From positions 372,001 to 436,000 of the forward strand of contig JAHUUL010000002.1 of NCBI GenBank assembly GCA_019218415.1: DNA of 64,000 bases, in the 5' to 3' direction. The number at the start of each line of letters is the position of its first letter. Position 1 is the stretch's first letter. Shown here in pieces: positions 56,149 to 64,000 of this stretch. The position numbers were made by a program, and so were the translations under genes. This DNA is from Dermabacteraceae bacterium TAE3-ERU27 (GTDB taxonomy: Bacteria > Actinomycetota > Actinomycetes > Actinomycetales > Dermabacteraceae). A model generated the notes under the pieces. That model made no database searches, had not been told where the DNA came from, and saw nothing but the letters and a program-made list of their open reading frames with translations.

Positions 56149-57783
56149 TCAGCGGCGGCCGCGAACGATCTTGTCCTGATCGACATCCTCGGGATCGAGC
56201 GGCTCGGTCTCGCCCGCACTCGGGTCGATGCCGCGGCTGGTCAGGAAGTCGCGCTTGACGGAGTCGAGGATCTTCTCCAGCTCGGCCTCGGTGGCGGAAT
56301 CGAACTTGCCGCTCTCGCGGATCGTCTCCAGCACCGAACCGTTGTGGCGCAGGTGCTCCAGCAGCTCGGCCTCGAACGTGCGCACGTCCTCAACCTCAAG
56401 GTCGTCGAGCTTGCCGGTGGTACCGGCCCAGATCGAAACTACCTGCTCTTCTACCGGGAAGGGCGAGTACTGCCCCTGCTTGAGCAGCTCCATCAGGCGA
56501 GCGCCGCGCTGCAGCTGCTGCTTCGATGCCGCGTCCAGGTCGGAGGCGAACATGGCGAAGGATTCGAGGTCGCGGTACTGCGCCAGCGAAATCTTGAGCG
56601 TGCCCGAAACGGACTTCATCGCCTTGGTCTGGGCGCTACCGCCGACTCGGGAAACCGAGATACCTACGTCAACCGCGGGGCGCTGGTTGGCGTTGAAGAG
56701 GTCGGACTGCAGGAAGCACTGACCGTCGGTAATCGAAATTACGTTGGTCGGAATGTATGCCGACACGTCGTTCGCCTTGGTTTCGATGATCGGCAGGCCG
56801 GTCATCGAACCGCCGCCGAGCTCGTCGGAAAGCTTCGCGCAACGCTCCAGCAGACGGGAGTGCAGGTAGAAGACGTCACCGGGGTAGGCTTCGCGGCCCG
56901 GCGGGCGGCGCAGCAGCAGGGATACGGCGCGGTATGCCTCGGCCTGCTTGGAAAGGTCATCGAACACGATCAGGACGTGCTTGCCCTCGTACATCCAGTG
57001 CTGGCCGATGGCCGAACCGGTGTAAGGCGCGATGTACTTGAAGCCTGCCGGGTCAGACGCCGGGGCGGCCACGATGGTGGTGTATTCCATCGCGCCGGCC
57101 TCTTCGAGCGCGCCGCGCACGGAGGCGATGGTGGAGCCCTTCTGGCCGATCGCAACGTAGATGCAGCGCACCTGCTTTTCGGGATCGCCGGATTCCCAGT
57201 TGGCCTTCTGGTTGATGATGGTGTCGATCGCGATAGCGGTCTTACCGGTCTGGCGGTCGCCGATGATGAGCTGGCGCTGGCCGCGGCCGATCGGGGTCAT
57301 CGAGTCGATTGCCTTGATGCCGGTCTGCAGCGGTTCCTTAACGCTCTTACGCTGCATAACGGTCGGTGCCTGCAGCTCCAGGGCGCGGCGACCGGTGGTG
57401 GCGATCTCGCCCAGGCCGTCGATGGGGGCGCCCACGGCGTCTACGACGCGGCCCAGGTAGCCATCGCCCACGGGAACCGAAAGCACCTCGCCGGTGCGGT
57501 GAACCTGCTGGCCCTCTTCGATGCCGGTGAACTCGCCCAGCACCACGCAACCAACTTCGCGCAGGTCAAGGTTCAGCGCCAGGCCGAGGGTGCCGTCCTC
57601 GAACCTAACGAGTTCGTTAGCCATAACGTTGGGCAGGCCCTCGATGCGCGCGATGCCATCGGCAGACTCCGCTACTCGGCCCACCTCCTCACGGACGGTG
57701 GCTTTAGCCTCGTAAGTGCTAACAGCGCTGTCCAGGGCATCCCGGATGTCCTCGGGACGAATGTTGAGCTCGGCCATAGCCAT
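56149..57783 (-). CDS. atpA: ATP synthase F1 alpha subunit
   Basis: Non-catalytic nucleotide-binding subunit of 544 residues. Walker A is [14 protein letters not shown] (about 169-182), with the conserved [15 protein letters not shown] and [29 protein letters not shown]-type region and the arginine-finger segment [17 protein letters not shown]. The C-terminal 35 residues after [17 protein letters not shown] are an acidic extension common in actinobacteria. Confidence 0.98.
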   Translation of the reverse strand: MAMAELNIRPEDIRDALDSAVSTYEAKATVREEVGRVAESADGIARIEGLPNVMANELVRFEDGTLGLALNLDLREVGCVVLGEFTGIEEGQQVHRTGEVLSVPVGDGYLGRVVDAVGAPIDGLGEIATTGRRALELQAPTVMQRKSVKEPLQTGIKAIDSMTPIGRGQRQLIIGDRQTGKTAIAIDTIINQKANWESGDPEKQVRCIYVAIGQKGSTIASVRGALEEAGAMEYTTIVAAPASDPAGFKYIAPYTGSAIGQHWMYEGKHVLIVFDDLSKQAEAYRAVSLLLRRPPGREAYPGDVFYLHSRLLERCAKLSDELGGGSMTGLPIIETKANDVSAYIPTNVISITDGQCFLQSDLFNANQRPAVDVGISVSRVGGSAQTKAMKSVSGTLKISLAQYRDLESFAMFASDLDAASKQQLQRGARLMELLKQGQYSPFPVEEQVVSIWAGTTGKLDDLEVEDVRTFEAELLEHLRHNGSVLETIRESGKFDSATEAELEKILDSVKRDFLTSRGIDPSAGETEPLDPEDVDQDKIVRGRR

Positions 57784-57832
57784 CTCCGCTCTTTCGTGTC
57801 TAAAGCCCCGTTTGCAGGGCGTCGGTTAAGTC

Positions 57833-58648
57833 TCAGGAAGTGAGGCGTCGGCGGCTATCTTCCAGCCGACGCATGATGGTCGCGTCGTAGAGGTCGTCGC
57901 CCACGGTGATCCGCAGGCCGCCGACCACCTCGGGGTCGATCAGCAGGTTGAGCTGCACGGCCGTGCCGTACATCTTCTGCAGGATGTCGGTGAGGCGCTG
58001 CTGCTGTGCCTGGGTCAGCGGGATCGCGCTGTAGACCACAGCCATGGTGCGCCCGCGCAGGCTGGCCGCGAGTTCTGCGAACTCACGTACCCGCTGGGCA
58101 ACCTTCAGCTCACCCGGTCGCTTGGCAGCCTCGCTCACCAGCAGCAGGGCGTCCGCTTCCAGCTTCTCGGAGAGAAGCGAACGGAGCACCTCGACGCGGC
58201 GCTCGGAGTTTTCGCGTACGGAGTTAAGGCCCTCCGCAAGCTCCGGGTTCTCACCGATCAGGTGCGAAACCTGGAAGAGCTGCTGTTCGACAGTGTCGAG
58301 CGTGCCTTCCGCCTGTGCCTGCAGCAGTACGCAGTCCACACCGATACGCGTGATAGCTTCCAGCAGATCGTCCTGCAGGCTCCAGCGCTGACGCACCAGG
58401 CCCGTCACGATCTCCTTCGTCACCGAGGTGACATGATCGCCGAGCAGACGATCAACTATCTGTGCACGCGTATCCTCGCTCTGGCCGATGTCACTCAGAA
58501 CGCGCACGAGGCGGTTCGTGGAGTCGATCAGCTCGGCAACAGAGAAGAGCTCGTCGGCCACCAGCCGCGAGTCGATGTCGCTCGCCGCGAGTAGGCCCCG
58601 CACCGAGTCGCGCACTGTCTGGAAAGACTGTGCAGAAGTTCCTCGCAT
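57833..58648 (-). CDS. atpH: ATP synthase F1 delta subunit
   Basis: Peripheral-stalk subunit of 271 residues, the long actinobacterial form. Residues about 90-270 contain the family core ending in TAVQLNLLIDPEVVGGLRITVGDDLYDATIMRRLEDSRRRL. The N-terminal ~85 residues are a helical bundle. It lies 12 bases after atpF. ATG 58648. Confidence 0.94.
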   Translation of the reverse strand: MRGTSAQSFQTVRDSVRGLLAASDIDSRLVADELFSVAELIDSTNRLVRVLSDIGQSEDTRAQIVDRLLGDHVTSVTKEIVTGLVRQRWSLQDDLLEAITRIGVDCVLLQAQAEGTLDTVEQQLFQVSHLIGENPELAEGLNSVRENSERRVEVLRSLLSEKLEADALLLVSEAAKRPGELKVAQRVREFAELAASLRGRTMAVVYSAIPLTQAQQQRLTDILQKMYGTAVQLNLLIDPEVVGGLRITVGDDLYDATIMRRLEDSRRRLTS

Positions 58649-58660
58649 GTACTCTCTCCC

Positions 58661-59221
58661 CTAGCGTGTGGCGACCTGAGCGTGGGCGTTAGCCTCTTGC
58701 TCCAGCTCGTCAAGGAAGCGGTCGATAACTCGCTGAGCGCGTGCATCATCGCTGAGGGACTCGCCCACAATGCGGGTAGCCAGGTTGCTCGCGAGAGCAC
58801 CGACCTCACCGCGCAGGGAGCCTTCGGCAGCCTGGCGCTCCACAGCCACCTGGGTGCGGGCGGAAGAAATGATGCGCTCTGCTTCGGCGTTCGCCTGAGC
58901 CTTCATCTCTTCAACGATACGTACGCCATCCTGGCGAGCCTTCTCACGGATCGCGGTGGCTTCCTGTCGGGCCGCTGCGAGCTCCTGCTCCTGGTGGAGC
59001 CGGAGCTTCTTCGCCTCGTCCTGTACCTTCTCTGCCTGTGCCAGTCCGCCCTCGATGCGCTCGCGGCGCTCGTCAAGAACAGCGTTCAGCTTCGGCAGGA
59101 TGAAGTGCTTGAAAGCGACCGCGATGATGAGGATAAAGATCGCAGACCAGAAAACCTCGGAGATCACCGGCAGGAATAGCCGGTAACCGGGGATTTCCTT
59201 TGCACCTTCGGCCAAAATCAT
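58661..59221 (-). CDS. atpF: ATP synthase Fo subunit b
   Basis: 186-residue stator subunit. One membrane helix (about 19-41, EVFWSAIFILIIAVAFKHFILPKL) is followed by a long charged amphipathic coiled coil (DERRERIEGGLAQAEKVQDEAKKLR to DELEQEANAHAQ). Conventional length. 18 bases after atpE. Confidence 0.95.
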   Translation of the reverse strand: MILAEGAKEIPGYRLFLPVISEVFWSAIFILIIAVAFKHFILPKLNAVLDERRERIEGGLAQAEKVQDEAKKLRLHQEQELAAARQEATAIREKARQDGVRIVEEMKAQANAEAERIISSARTQVAVERQAAEGSLRGEVGALASNLATRIVGESLSDDARAQRVIDRFLDELEQEANAHAQVATR

Positions 59222-59239
59222 CGTCTTCTACCTACGCGA

Positions 59240-59548
<309 letters not shown>

Positions 59549-60346
59549 TCAGTGCTCGTCAGCAAGCGCCATCTGGATGTAGACGGCAGAGAGAAGCGTG
59601 AAGATGAACGCCTGCAGCAGGGCCACGAACGCTTCGAAGAAGGTAAAGCCGAGGGTGGTAAAGAATGCCAGCACGCCGACACCTTTGAGCGCCCAGTGAT
59701 CGGAGAAGACGATCAACGCTTCGGTGATGCCGATGAATACGAGCAGCATCATGTGGCCCGAGAACATGTTGGCCAAAAGACGCACGGTGAGAGACGCCCA
59801 GCGAATGATGAACAGCTGGAGCAGTTCGATCGGGGTCAGAATCAGGTAAACCAGTTTGGGCAGGCCCGGCGGCATCGCCGAGTTCTTCAGGAAGTGGCCG
59901 ACGCCGTGCTTCTTAATGCCCGCAACCATGTAGGTGACAAAGGTCCACAGCGCCAGCAGCAGCGGAATGCCGATCACCGAGGTACCCGCAATGTTCAGGC
60001 CGGGGATTACGCCCGCCAGGTTCATTGCGAAAACGGTGAAGAAAATGGTGGTCAGCATCGGGATATAAGGCTTTGCCTCGCGCGCGCCGATGACATCTTC
60101 GACGATGTCCTTGCGCACGTATCCGATGACGGCTTCCACGATGCTCTGGCTGCGGGAAGGTACGAGCTTTGCCCTGTTGGCCACCAGCATTAGGCCGCCC
60201 ACCAGGATAATAACTACAACCAGCCTGACGAGCTGAATGCGGTTGAACTCGTAGAAGGTGCCCGCACCGAAGATGGCTTCCGGAAAGAACTCTTCCAGCG
60301 TGGGGACATGGAAGAAATCATCCCCTGCCAGAAGGATCTGGTTCAC
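59549..60346 (-). CDS. atpB: ATP synthase Fo subunit a
   Basis: 265-residue channel subunit with about six helices. The essential Arg is in ASLTVRLLANMFSGHMML (about residue 197), and the N-terminal FHVPTLEEFFPEAIFG is typical for actinobacteria. GTG 60346 has no good ribosome site. A CTG four codons upstream (60358) has GGGGAG at 7 bases and is an alternative start. First gene of the atp structural run. Confidence 0.95.
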   Translation of the reverse strand: MNQILLAGDDFFHVPTLEEFFPEAIFGAGTFYEFNRIQLVRLVVVIILVGGLMLVANRAKLVPSRSQSIVEAVIGYVRKDIVEDVIGAREAKPYIPMLTTIFFTVFAMNLAGVIPGLNIAGTSVIGIPLLLALWTFVTYMVAGIKKHGVGHFLKNSAMPPGLPKLVYLILTPIELLQLFIIRWASLTVRLLANMFSGHMMLLVFIGITEALIVFSDHWALKGVGVLAFFTTLGFTFFEAFVALLQAFIFTLLSAVYIQMALADEH

Positions 60347-60480
60347 GTCGACGTTCAGGACCGCACTCCCCTTGGTTGTTGCGCTGTCCTGTCGAACAAA
60401 CGCAAGTTGACAAGCATGACGACACAGACACGACTAGCTGCCGCACCGAAGCGTCGCATACAAATAAAAGAACGATTCCC

Positions 60481-60511
60481 AGCATAGCAAGACTGGGCCG
60501 CGCTTTCCCAA
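60481..60511 (-). promoter_or_regulatory. Possible atp operon promoter
   Basis: Minus-strand TTGGGA (60511-60506), 19-base spacer, TATGCT (60486-60481) preceded by TTGC. It lies in the 174-base gap between the AtpI-like gene and atpB. The -10 resembles consensus; the -35 and spacer are weak. No other feature was seen in this gap. Confidence 0.35.
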
Positions 60512-60520
60512 ATTTAGGAA

Positions 60521-60937
60521 TTATCGGTTGACCAAAGGCAGCGTCTTGCGTCCGAGCACCAAATAATCGGCCACAGCAGCGCAAATAACGGATGCCAGTA
60601 GGACCCAGCCAAACCAGGGACGGGAGAAGAAGTCCGCTCCGTCGAGCAGCTTAAGCGCCACGATCACAACCACGATCTTGATGAGCCAGGAAATCATGAC
60701 CGTGGCGGCAAGTCCGGTGCCGTCCTTATCCCGGGCGAAAAGTGCGAGCAGAGCTGTCGGCAGCGAAAACACGAGTCCTACCCCACCGCCCAGCAGCGCG
60801 CCCCAGAGCGCGAGGGAATCGGCGAACGCGAGCGCGGCTCCGGCTCCCGCCGCAGTCACCAGAAGAACACAGGCCAAAGCCGCAAAAGCGGTTTTTCGGG
60901 CGCGGCGCAGGGCCTCGTCAGCTAGTGGCTTCGTCAC
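60521..60937 (-). CDS. AtpI-like membrane protein
   Basis: 138-residue protein with four predicted helices (about 18-40, 43-66, 78-99, 105-128), in the position of atpI/uncI at the head of the atp operon. Homologous AtpI proteins aid c-ring assembly. The sequence motif support is weak, so the name rests mainly on length, topology and location. GTG start with GAGG upstream. Confidence 0.72.
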   Translation of the reverse strand: MTKPLADEALRRARKTAFAALACVLLVTAAGAGAALAFADSLALWGALLGGGVGLVFSLPTALLALFARDKDGTGLAATVMISWLIKIVVVIVALKLLDGADFFSRPWFGWVLLASVICAAVADYLVLGRKTLPLVNR

Positions 60938-60988
60938 TTACTACCTCGCTTAGTTTTGGTTTTAGGCCGGCCAGGATCAGGGCCAATC

Positions 60989-62137
60989 TTACTTCTCGGT
61001 AATCGCATTTTCGCTCTGACCACCGCAAACAGGATCTTCGCAGACCTGCTGCGCTCCCCTGCCCAGCGGAGAAGCCGTAAGTGCGAGCGCCGCGATCAGA
61101 CCGATGGCCCAGAAAGGCACCACGCTGTAGGTGGGGGCGAACACCGGCATCAGCAGCCCCCAGCAAACCACCACGGTCCACACGTACATGATGAAAACCG
61201 CCCCGCGCTGCGAATGTCCGCGCGCGAGTAGCCTGTGGTGCAGGTGCCGCTTATCCGGGTGGAACGGGCTCTTGCCCGCTCCGACCCTGCGAAATACCGC
61301 GAAGGTGAGGTCCAGGAAGGGCACGATCATTACCGCGAATGGCAGCAGGATGGGCAGGAACTGCCCGAGGAAATCTGCGGTGCGCAGCCGGGCCGGGTCT
61401 ACCTGCCCGGTAACGGTGATGGTGGCCGACGCCAGTAGCAGCCCAAGCAGCATAGAACCGGAATCCCCCATGAAGATACGCGCCGGGTTTAGGTTGTGGG
61501 GCAGGAATCCAAGGCAGGCCCCCAGCATGAGCGCCGTGATTAGGGTGGCGAGCGAGGAATAGTCGGTGCTGGAAGCCGTGCGGGTAAGCAGATAGGAGTA
61601 GGCGAAGAAAGCGCTGCCGCCAATTCCCATCACGCCCGCAGCCAGGCCGTCCAGGCCGTCCACGAAATTAACCGCGTTCATCGCTACGACGACAACCAGG
61701 ATCGTGAGTAGCAGCGACATCGAGCTAGAGAGAATGGTGACCCCGTTTAACGGCAGGGTCACCAATTGCACACCGCTGCGGGCTAGCACAAAGGCGGCAA
61801 GCACCTGACCCGCTAGCTTTGCCCACCAGTCAAGGTCCCAGAGATCATCGGCCGCCCCCAGCGCGCACACCAGGGTGGCCGCCAAGAGGATGGCCCAGGC
61901 CTGGTTCGACTGCTCAAAGACCGGTTCCAGAAAAGGCACGCGGGAAGCCACCACGAGCGCCAGGCAGATGCCCAACCACATGGCTATGCCCCCAAAACGC
62001 GGGGTCACCTTCCTGTGCACATCCCTTTCCCGCACCGCCGTCATTGCGCCGTAACGACGCGCGATGAGGCGCGCCGCCGGCGTCGTCAAAAACGTTACGG
62101 TGGCGGTGAAGAGGATCAGGAATACGTAGACCCGCAC
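60989..62137 (-). CDS. wecA: Undecaprenyl-phosphate GlcNAc-1-phosphate transferase (WecA/TagO-like)
   Basis: 382-residue membrane enzyme with ten or eleven helices, transferring a sugar-1-phosphate to undecaprenyl phosphate, the first step of wall polysaccharide or teichoic-acid-type polymer synthesis. Conserved sites are the DDLWD pair (about 97-101), NFVDGLDGLAAG (about 155-166), FMGDSGSMLLG and the HLHHRLL His motif. It follows the tsaC-like gene by 9 bases, as in mycobacteria (Rv1301-Rv1302), upstream of the atp operon. GTG start. Confidence 0.93.
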   Translation of the reverse strand: MRVYVFLILFTATVTFLTTPAARLIARRYGAMTAVRERDVHRKVTPRFGGIAMWLGICLALVVASRVPFLEPVFEQSNQAWAILLAATLVCALGAADDLWDLDWWAKLAGQVLAAFVLARSGVQLVTLPLNGVTILSSSMSLLLTILVVVVAMNAVNFVDGLDGLAAGVMGIGGSAFFAYSYLLTRTASSTDYSSLATLITALMLGACLGFLPHNLNPARIFMGDSGSMLLGLLLASATITVTGQVDPARLRTADFLGQFLPILLPFAVMIVPFLDLTFAVFRRVGAGKSPFHPDKRHLHHRLLARGHSQRGAVFIMYVWTVVVCWGLLMPVFAPTYSVVPFWAIGLIAALALTASPLGRGAQQVCEDPVCGGQSENAITEK

Positions 62138-62146
62138 GGTATCCGG

Positions 62147-63064
62147 CTAGCGGTTTTCTTCATCCTGCGCGGGGTCGCCCTCCAGCGCCGCGAAGGCGCG
62201 GCGGGCCGATTCCTCGGCTTCGCTGAGCGCGTCGTGACTCGGTTCCTCTGCGGCAGGGGCATCTACTACCGAGGCGGCTGAGTTTTCAGCCTCGGGAGCT
62301 TCTGCTGCCTCAGCGTCATCTGCCGCTTTGTCGTCTGCCGCTTCCTCGGTTTCCACTACCTCGGCAGGCTCGTCTACCGAATCGTTTTCCCCGGCCTCTG
62401 CAGAGGTTTCCTCTTCCTCCTGCGGCAGCGCGAAGATATCTCCCAGCGCGGCCACGATCTCTTCCTTGGAGAGAGCGCCCTGGCGCACAATCTCGGGCGG
62501 CTCCACGGTGGCGTCAATGATGGTAGAAGCCTCACGAATAACGGTCTCGCCGCCGTCCAGGTAGACCTCTACCTCGTCCCCTAGCTGCGTCGCGGCCGCC
62601 ACTACGGTGGTGGCGGCATCGCGTCCATGCCGGTTAGCACTAGATACGGCCAGCGGGCCGGTTTCGCGCAGCAGCTCGATCGCTACCTCATGATCGGGCA
62701 TCCGCAGCGCCACGGTGCCGCGGGTCTCTCCGAGGTCCCAGCGCAGCGAGGGCTGAGAGCGCACGATGACGGTGAGCGGGCCCGGCCAGAATCGCTCCAC
62801 CAGGTCTTCCACGCACTGCGGCACTTCGCTACCCAGCGCGTGCAGCACGGCGGTATCCCCTACCAGCACCGGCGGGGGAAGCTGGCGGTCGCGTCCCTTG
62901 GCGTGCAAAAGATCCTGCACGGCATCGGCATTAAACGCGTCGGCCCCCACCCCGTAGACGGTGTCGGTGGGCAGGACGATCAGCTTTCCGTTGCGGATAG
63001 CCTCCGTGGCGGCGGCTATTCCCTCCACGCGGCCCTTTTCATCACGGCAGTCGTAAACACTCAC
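62147..63064 (-). CDS. tsaC: L-threonylcarbamoyladenylate synthase (YrdC/Sua5/TsaC family) with acidic tail
   Basis: Makes threonylcarbamoyl-AMP for t6A in tRNAs reading ANN codons. The YrdC fold spans about residues 15-205: PTDTVYGVGADAF, HAKGRDRQLPPPVLV (KGR/nucleotide site), FWPGPLTVIV, RMPDHEVA and SSANRHG. From about residue 215 to 305 there is a tail made largely of Glu, Ala, Asp and Ser, absent from most homologues and probably disordered. GTG 63064 with GGGAG 9 bases upstream. It follows prmC by 23 bases, a conserved order (prfA-prmC-tsaC). Confidence 0.94.
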   Translation of the reverse strand: MSVYDCRDEKGRVEGIAAATEAIRNGKLIVLPTDTVYGVGADAFNADAVQDLLHAKGRDRQLPPPVLVGDTAVLHALGSEVPQCVEDLVERFWPGPLTVIVRSQPSLRWDLGETRGTVALRMPDHEVAIELLRETGPLAVSSANRHGRDAATTVVAAATQLGDEVEVYLDGGETVIREASTIIDATVEPPEIVRQGALSKEEIVAALGDIFALPQEEEETSAEAGENDSVDEPAEVVETEEAADDKAADDAEAAEAPEAENSAASVVDAPAAEEPSHDALSEAEESARRAFAALEGDPAQDEENR

Positions 63065-63087
63065 GGGTGTATTCTCCCACTCTTTTC

Positions 63088-63966
63088 CTAAAACTGTCCG
63101 TTAGCCGTACGGCGCGCCACCAAAAAACGTTCGCGTCCGGCCAGATCAAGCCTGGTTTTTATGTCGGTAAACGCCCCCGGAGCCTCTTCCGCCAGCATCT
63201 CTCGCGTAGCTTCTCCCTGCACGTCGGCGTGCTCCATCACAAAAAGGCCACCTTCGCGAAGCAGTTTAGCGGCAAGTCGCGCCACCTCGCGGGGGACGTC
63301 CAGGCCGTCCTCTCCCCCGCCGTAGAGGGCGCGTTCCGGATCCCAGCGCAGCACCTCTTCTTCGCGCGGCACCATGCCCGCGGGAATGTAGGGCGGATTG
63401 GCTACCACTACATCGCAGCTGGGGATCTGCTGCTCCAGCCGGGGATCGCTCACATCAGCCTGCAAAACCCGCCAAGCACTGCCGGGAGCGGTAAGTTCTA
63501 GATTTTCTCGCGCCAGGCTCACCGCATTCGCGTCCACCTCTACCGCATAGACGCTGGCCTGCGGAAACTCGTCCGCCAGGGCGCATGCCAGGGTGCCGGA
63601 GCCCGTACACAGATCGGCTGCAACCGAAACCTTTTCCCCGCTTGCGGCGAATTCGTGCACGACGTCGATCGCGATTTCGGTTTCGGGTCGCGGAATAAAC
63701 ACCCCGGGCTTCACGCGCAGGGTAAGCCGACGAAATCCCGTCTCCCCCAAAATCTGTTGCAGCGGCTCGCGCGCGCAACGGCGCTCCAACAGCGCGGCGA
63801 AAGTTTTTCGGAAAGATGCGGGCACCTCATCCACGAGCACCAGCGGCGCGCTCGTTTCCAGCGCGGAAACGAGCAAAACCCTGGCGTCGTGCGCGGGTGA
63901 GGGCACCCCGGCTTCGGTCAACCTGCGAGTCCCCTCCCGCAGCGCATCGCGCACCAGGGGGTGCAT
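63088..63966 (-). CDS. prmC: Peptide chain release factor N5-glutamine methyltransferase PrmC
   Basis: SAM-dependent methyltransferase of 292 residues that methylates the GGQ glutamine of release factors. N-terminal helical domain (1-75), then PRPETEIAIDVV (about 93), SAM loop DLCTGSGTLACALADEFP and catalytic VVANPPYIP (about 188-196). The ATG overlaps the stop of the preceding frame (TGATG), presumably prfA. Confidence 0.95.
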   Translation of the reverse strand: MHPLVRDALREGTRRLTEAGVPSPAHDARVLLVSALETSAPLVLVDEVPASFRKTFAALLERRCAREPLQQILGETGFRRLTLRVKPGVFIPRPETEIAIDVVHEFAASGEKVSVAADLCTGSGTLACALADEFPQASVYAVEVDANAVSLARENLELTAPGSAWRVLQADVSDPRLEQQIPSCDVVVANPPYIPAGMVPREEEVLRWDPERALYGGGEDGLDVPREVARLAAKLLREGGLFVMEHADVQGEATREMLAEEAPGAFTDIKTRLDLAGRERFLVARRTANGQF

Positions 63967-64000
63967 CAGTCTGCTTTCGCGCCCGCCGCGGCGAGCATCG
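63966..64000 (-). CDS. prfA: C-terminal end of a gene, probably peptide chain release factor 1
   Basis: Only the last ten or so codons are present: MLAAAGAKAD then TGA, whose last base overlaps the prmC ATG. The short tail cannot be recognised by itself. The call rests on the conserved prfA-prmC-tsaC order and an Ala-rich C-terminus compatible with RF1. Confidence 0.4.
   Translation of the reverse strand, partial: MLAAAGAKAD

Noticed and set aside
56140-57843. Long plus-strand open frame opposite atpA
   Set aside because: Antisense of a highly conserved gene; composition is that of a third-position GC artefact.

Overview
The window is high-GC DNA from an actinobacterium. Supporting markers are the thrS-HIT-pgsA-yebC-ruvCAB block, EndoMS/NucS mismatch endonuclease, GlgE, an F1Fo operon flanked by a DUF2550 gene, GatCAB beside a GluRS/tRNA-Glu/tRNA-Gln cluster, many GTG starts and several apparent leaderless promoters. 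The gene set and the absence of phosphatidylinositol-mannoside genes next to pgsA fit a member of the Actinomycetaceae or a close relative, but the genus cannot be fixed from sequence reading alone. No rRNA, insertion sequence, prophage or CRISPR array was seen.

Layout. 1-7147 (minus): thrS, HIT hydrolase, pgsA, a PrsW-type membrane protease, yebC, ruvC, ruvA and ruvB (ruvB runs off the left edge), with a LexA-like box before ruvA. 7213-10702 (minus): FAH-family hydrolase, gltX, tRNA-Gln, two tRNA-Glu genes and two DUF202 membrane proteins. 10935-12337 (plus): a small membrane protein and a gene of the family often labelled 3-methyladenine DNA glycosylase, broken by a one-base shift at a T6 run. 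12438-19211 (minus): an AT-richer island holding a LacI-type repressor, MgtC-like protein, ABC importer and a glycerophosphodiester phosphodiesterase-like protein. Two near-identical perfect palindromes lie upstream of mgtC and of the importer, and the permease carries an in-frame amber stop.

19420-30497: a DEAD-box/DUF3516 helicase (plus); then minus-strand ilvE, a ketol-acid-reductoisomerase-like protein lacking every recognisable catalytic residue, an alanine/glycine symporter and gatCAB; then a DUF808 protein (plus) divergent from gatC. 30574-41639 (minus): a tightly packed run of moxR, DUF58, three membrane/VWA genes, a TPR gene, cysteine desulfurase, mnmA, a MetE-like protein, a lipoprotein and ligA. 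41744-48163 (plus): glgX, glgE and glgB, for alpha-glucan turnover and synthesis from maltose-1-phosphate. 48273-50895 (minus): a thioredoxin-fold/TPR protein, a Tat lipoprotein and a membrane protein. 51011-52887 (plus): nucS and nagA. 52996-60937 (minus): DUF2550, the complete atpBEFHAGDC operon and an AtpI-like gene. 60989-64000 (minus): a WecA-like transferase, a TsaC-type tRNA threonylcarbamoylation protein with an acidic tail, prmC and probably the end of prfA.

Functional links: GluRS, tRNA-Glu, tRNA-Gln and GatCAB together suggest indirect glutaminyl-tRNA formation. IscS-like desulfurase and MnmA together make 2-thiouridine in tRNA. RuvABC, LigA and NucS cover recombination and mismatch repair. 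The most unusual items are the catalytically empty KARI paralogue beside ilvE, the LacI/palindrome regulon with its interrupted permease, and the translationally coupled MoxR-VWA to IscS-MnmA gene run.
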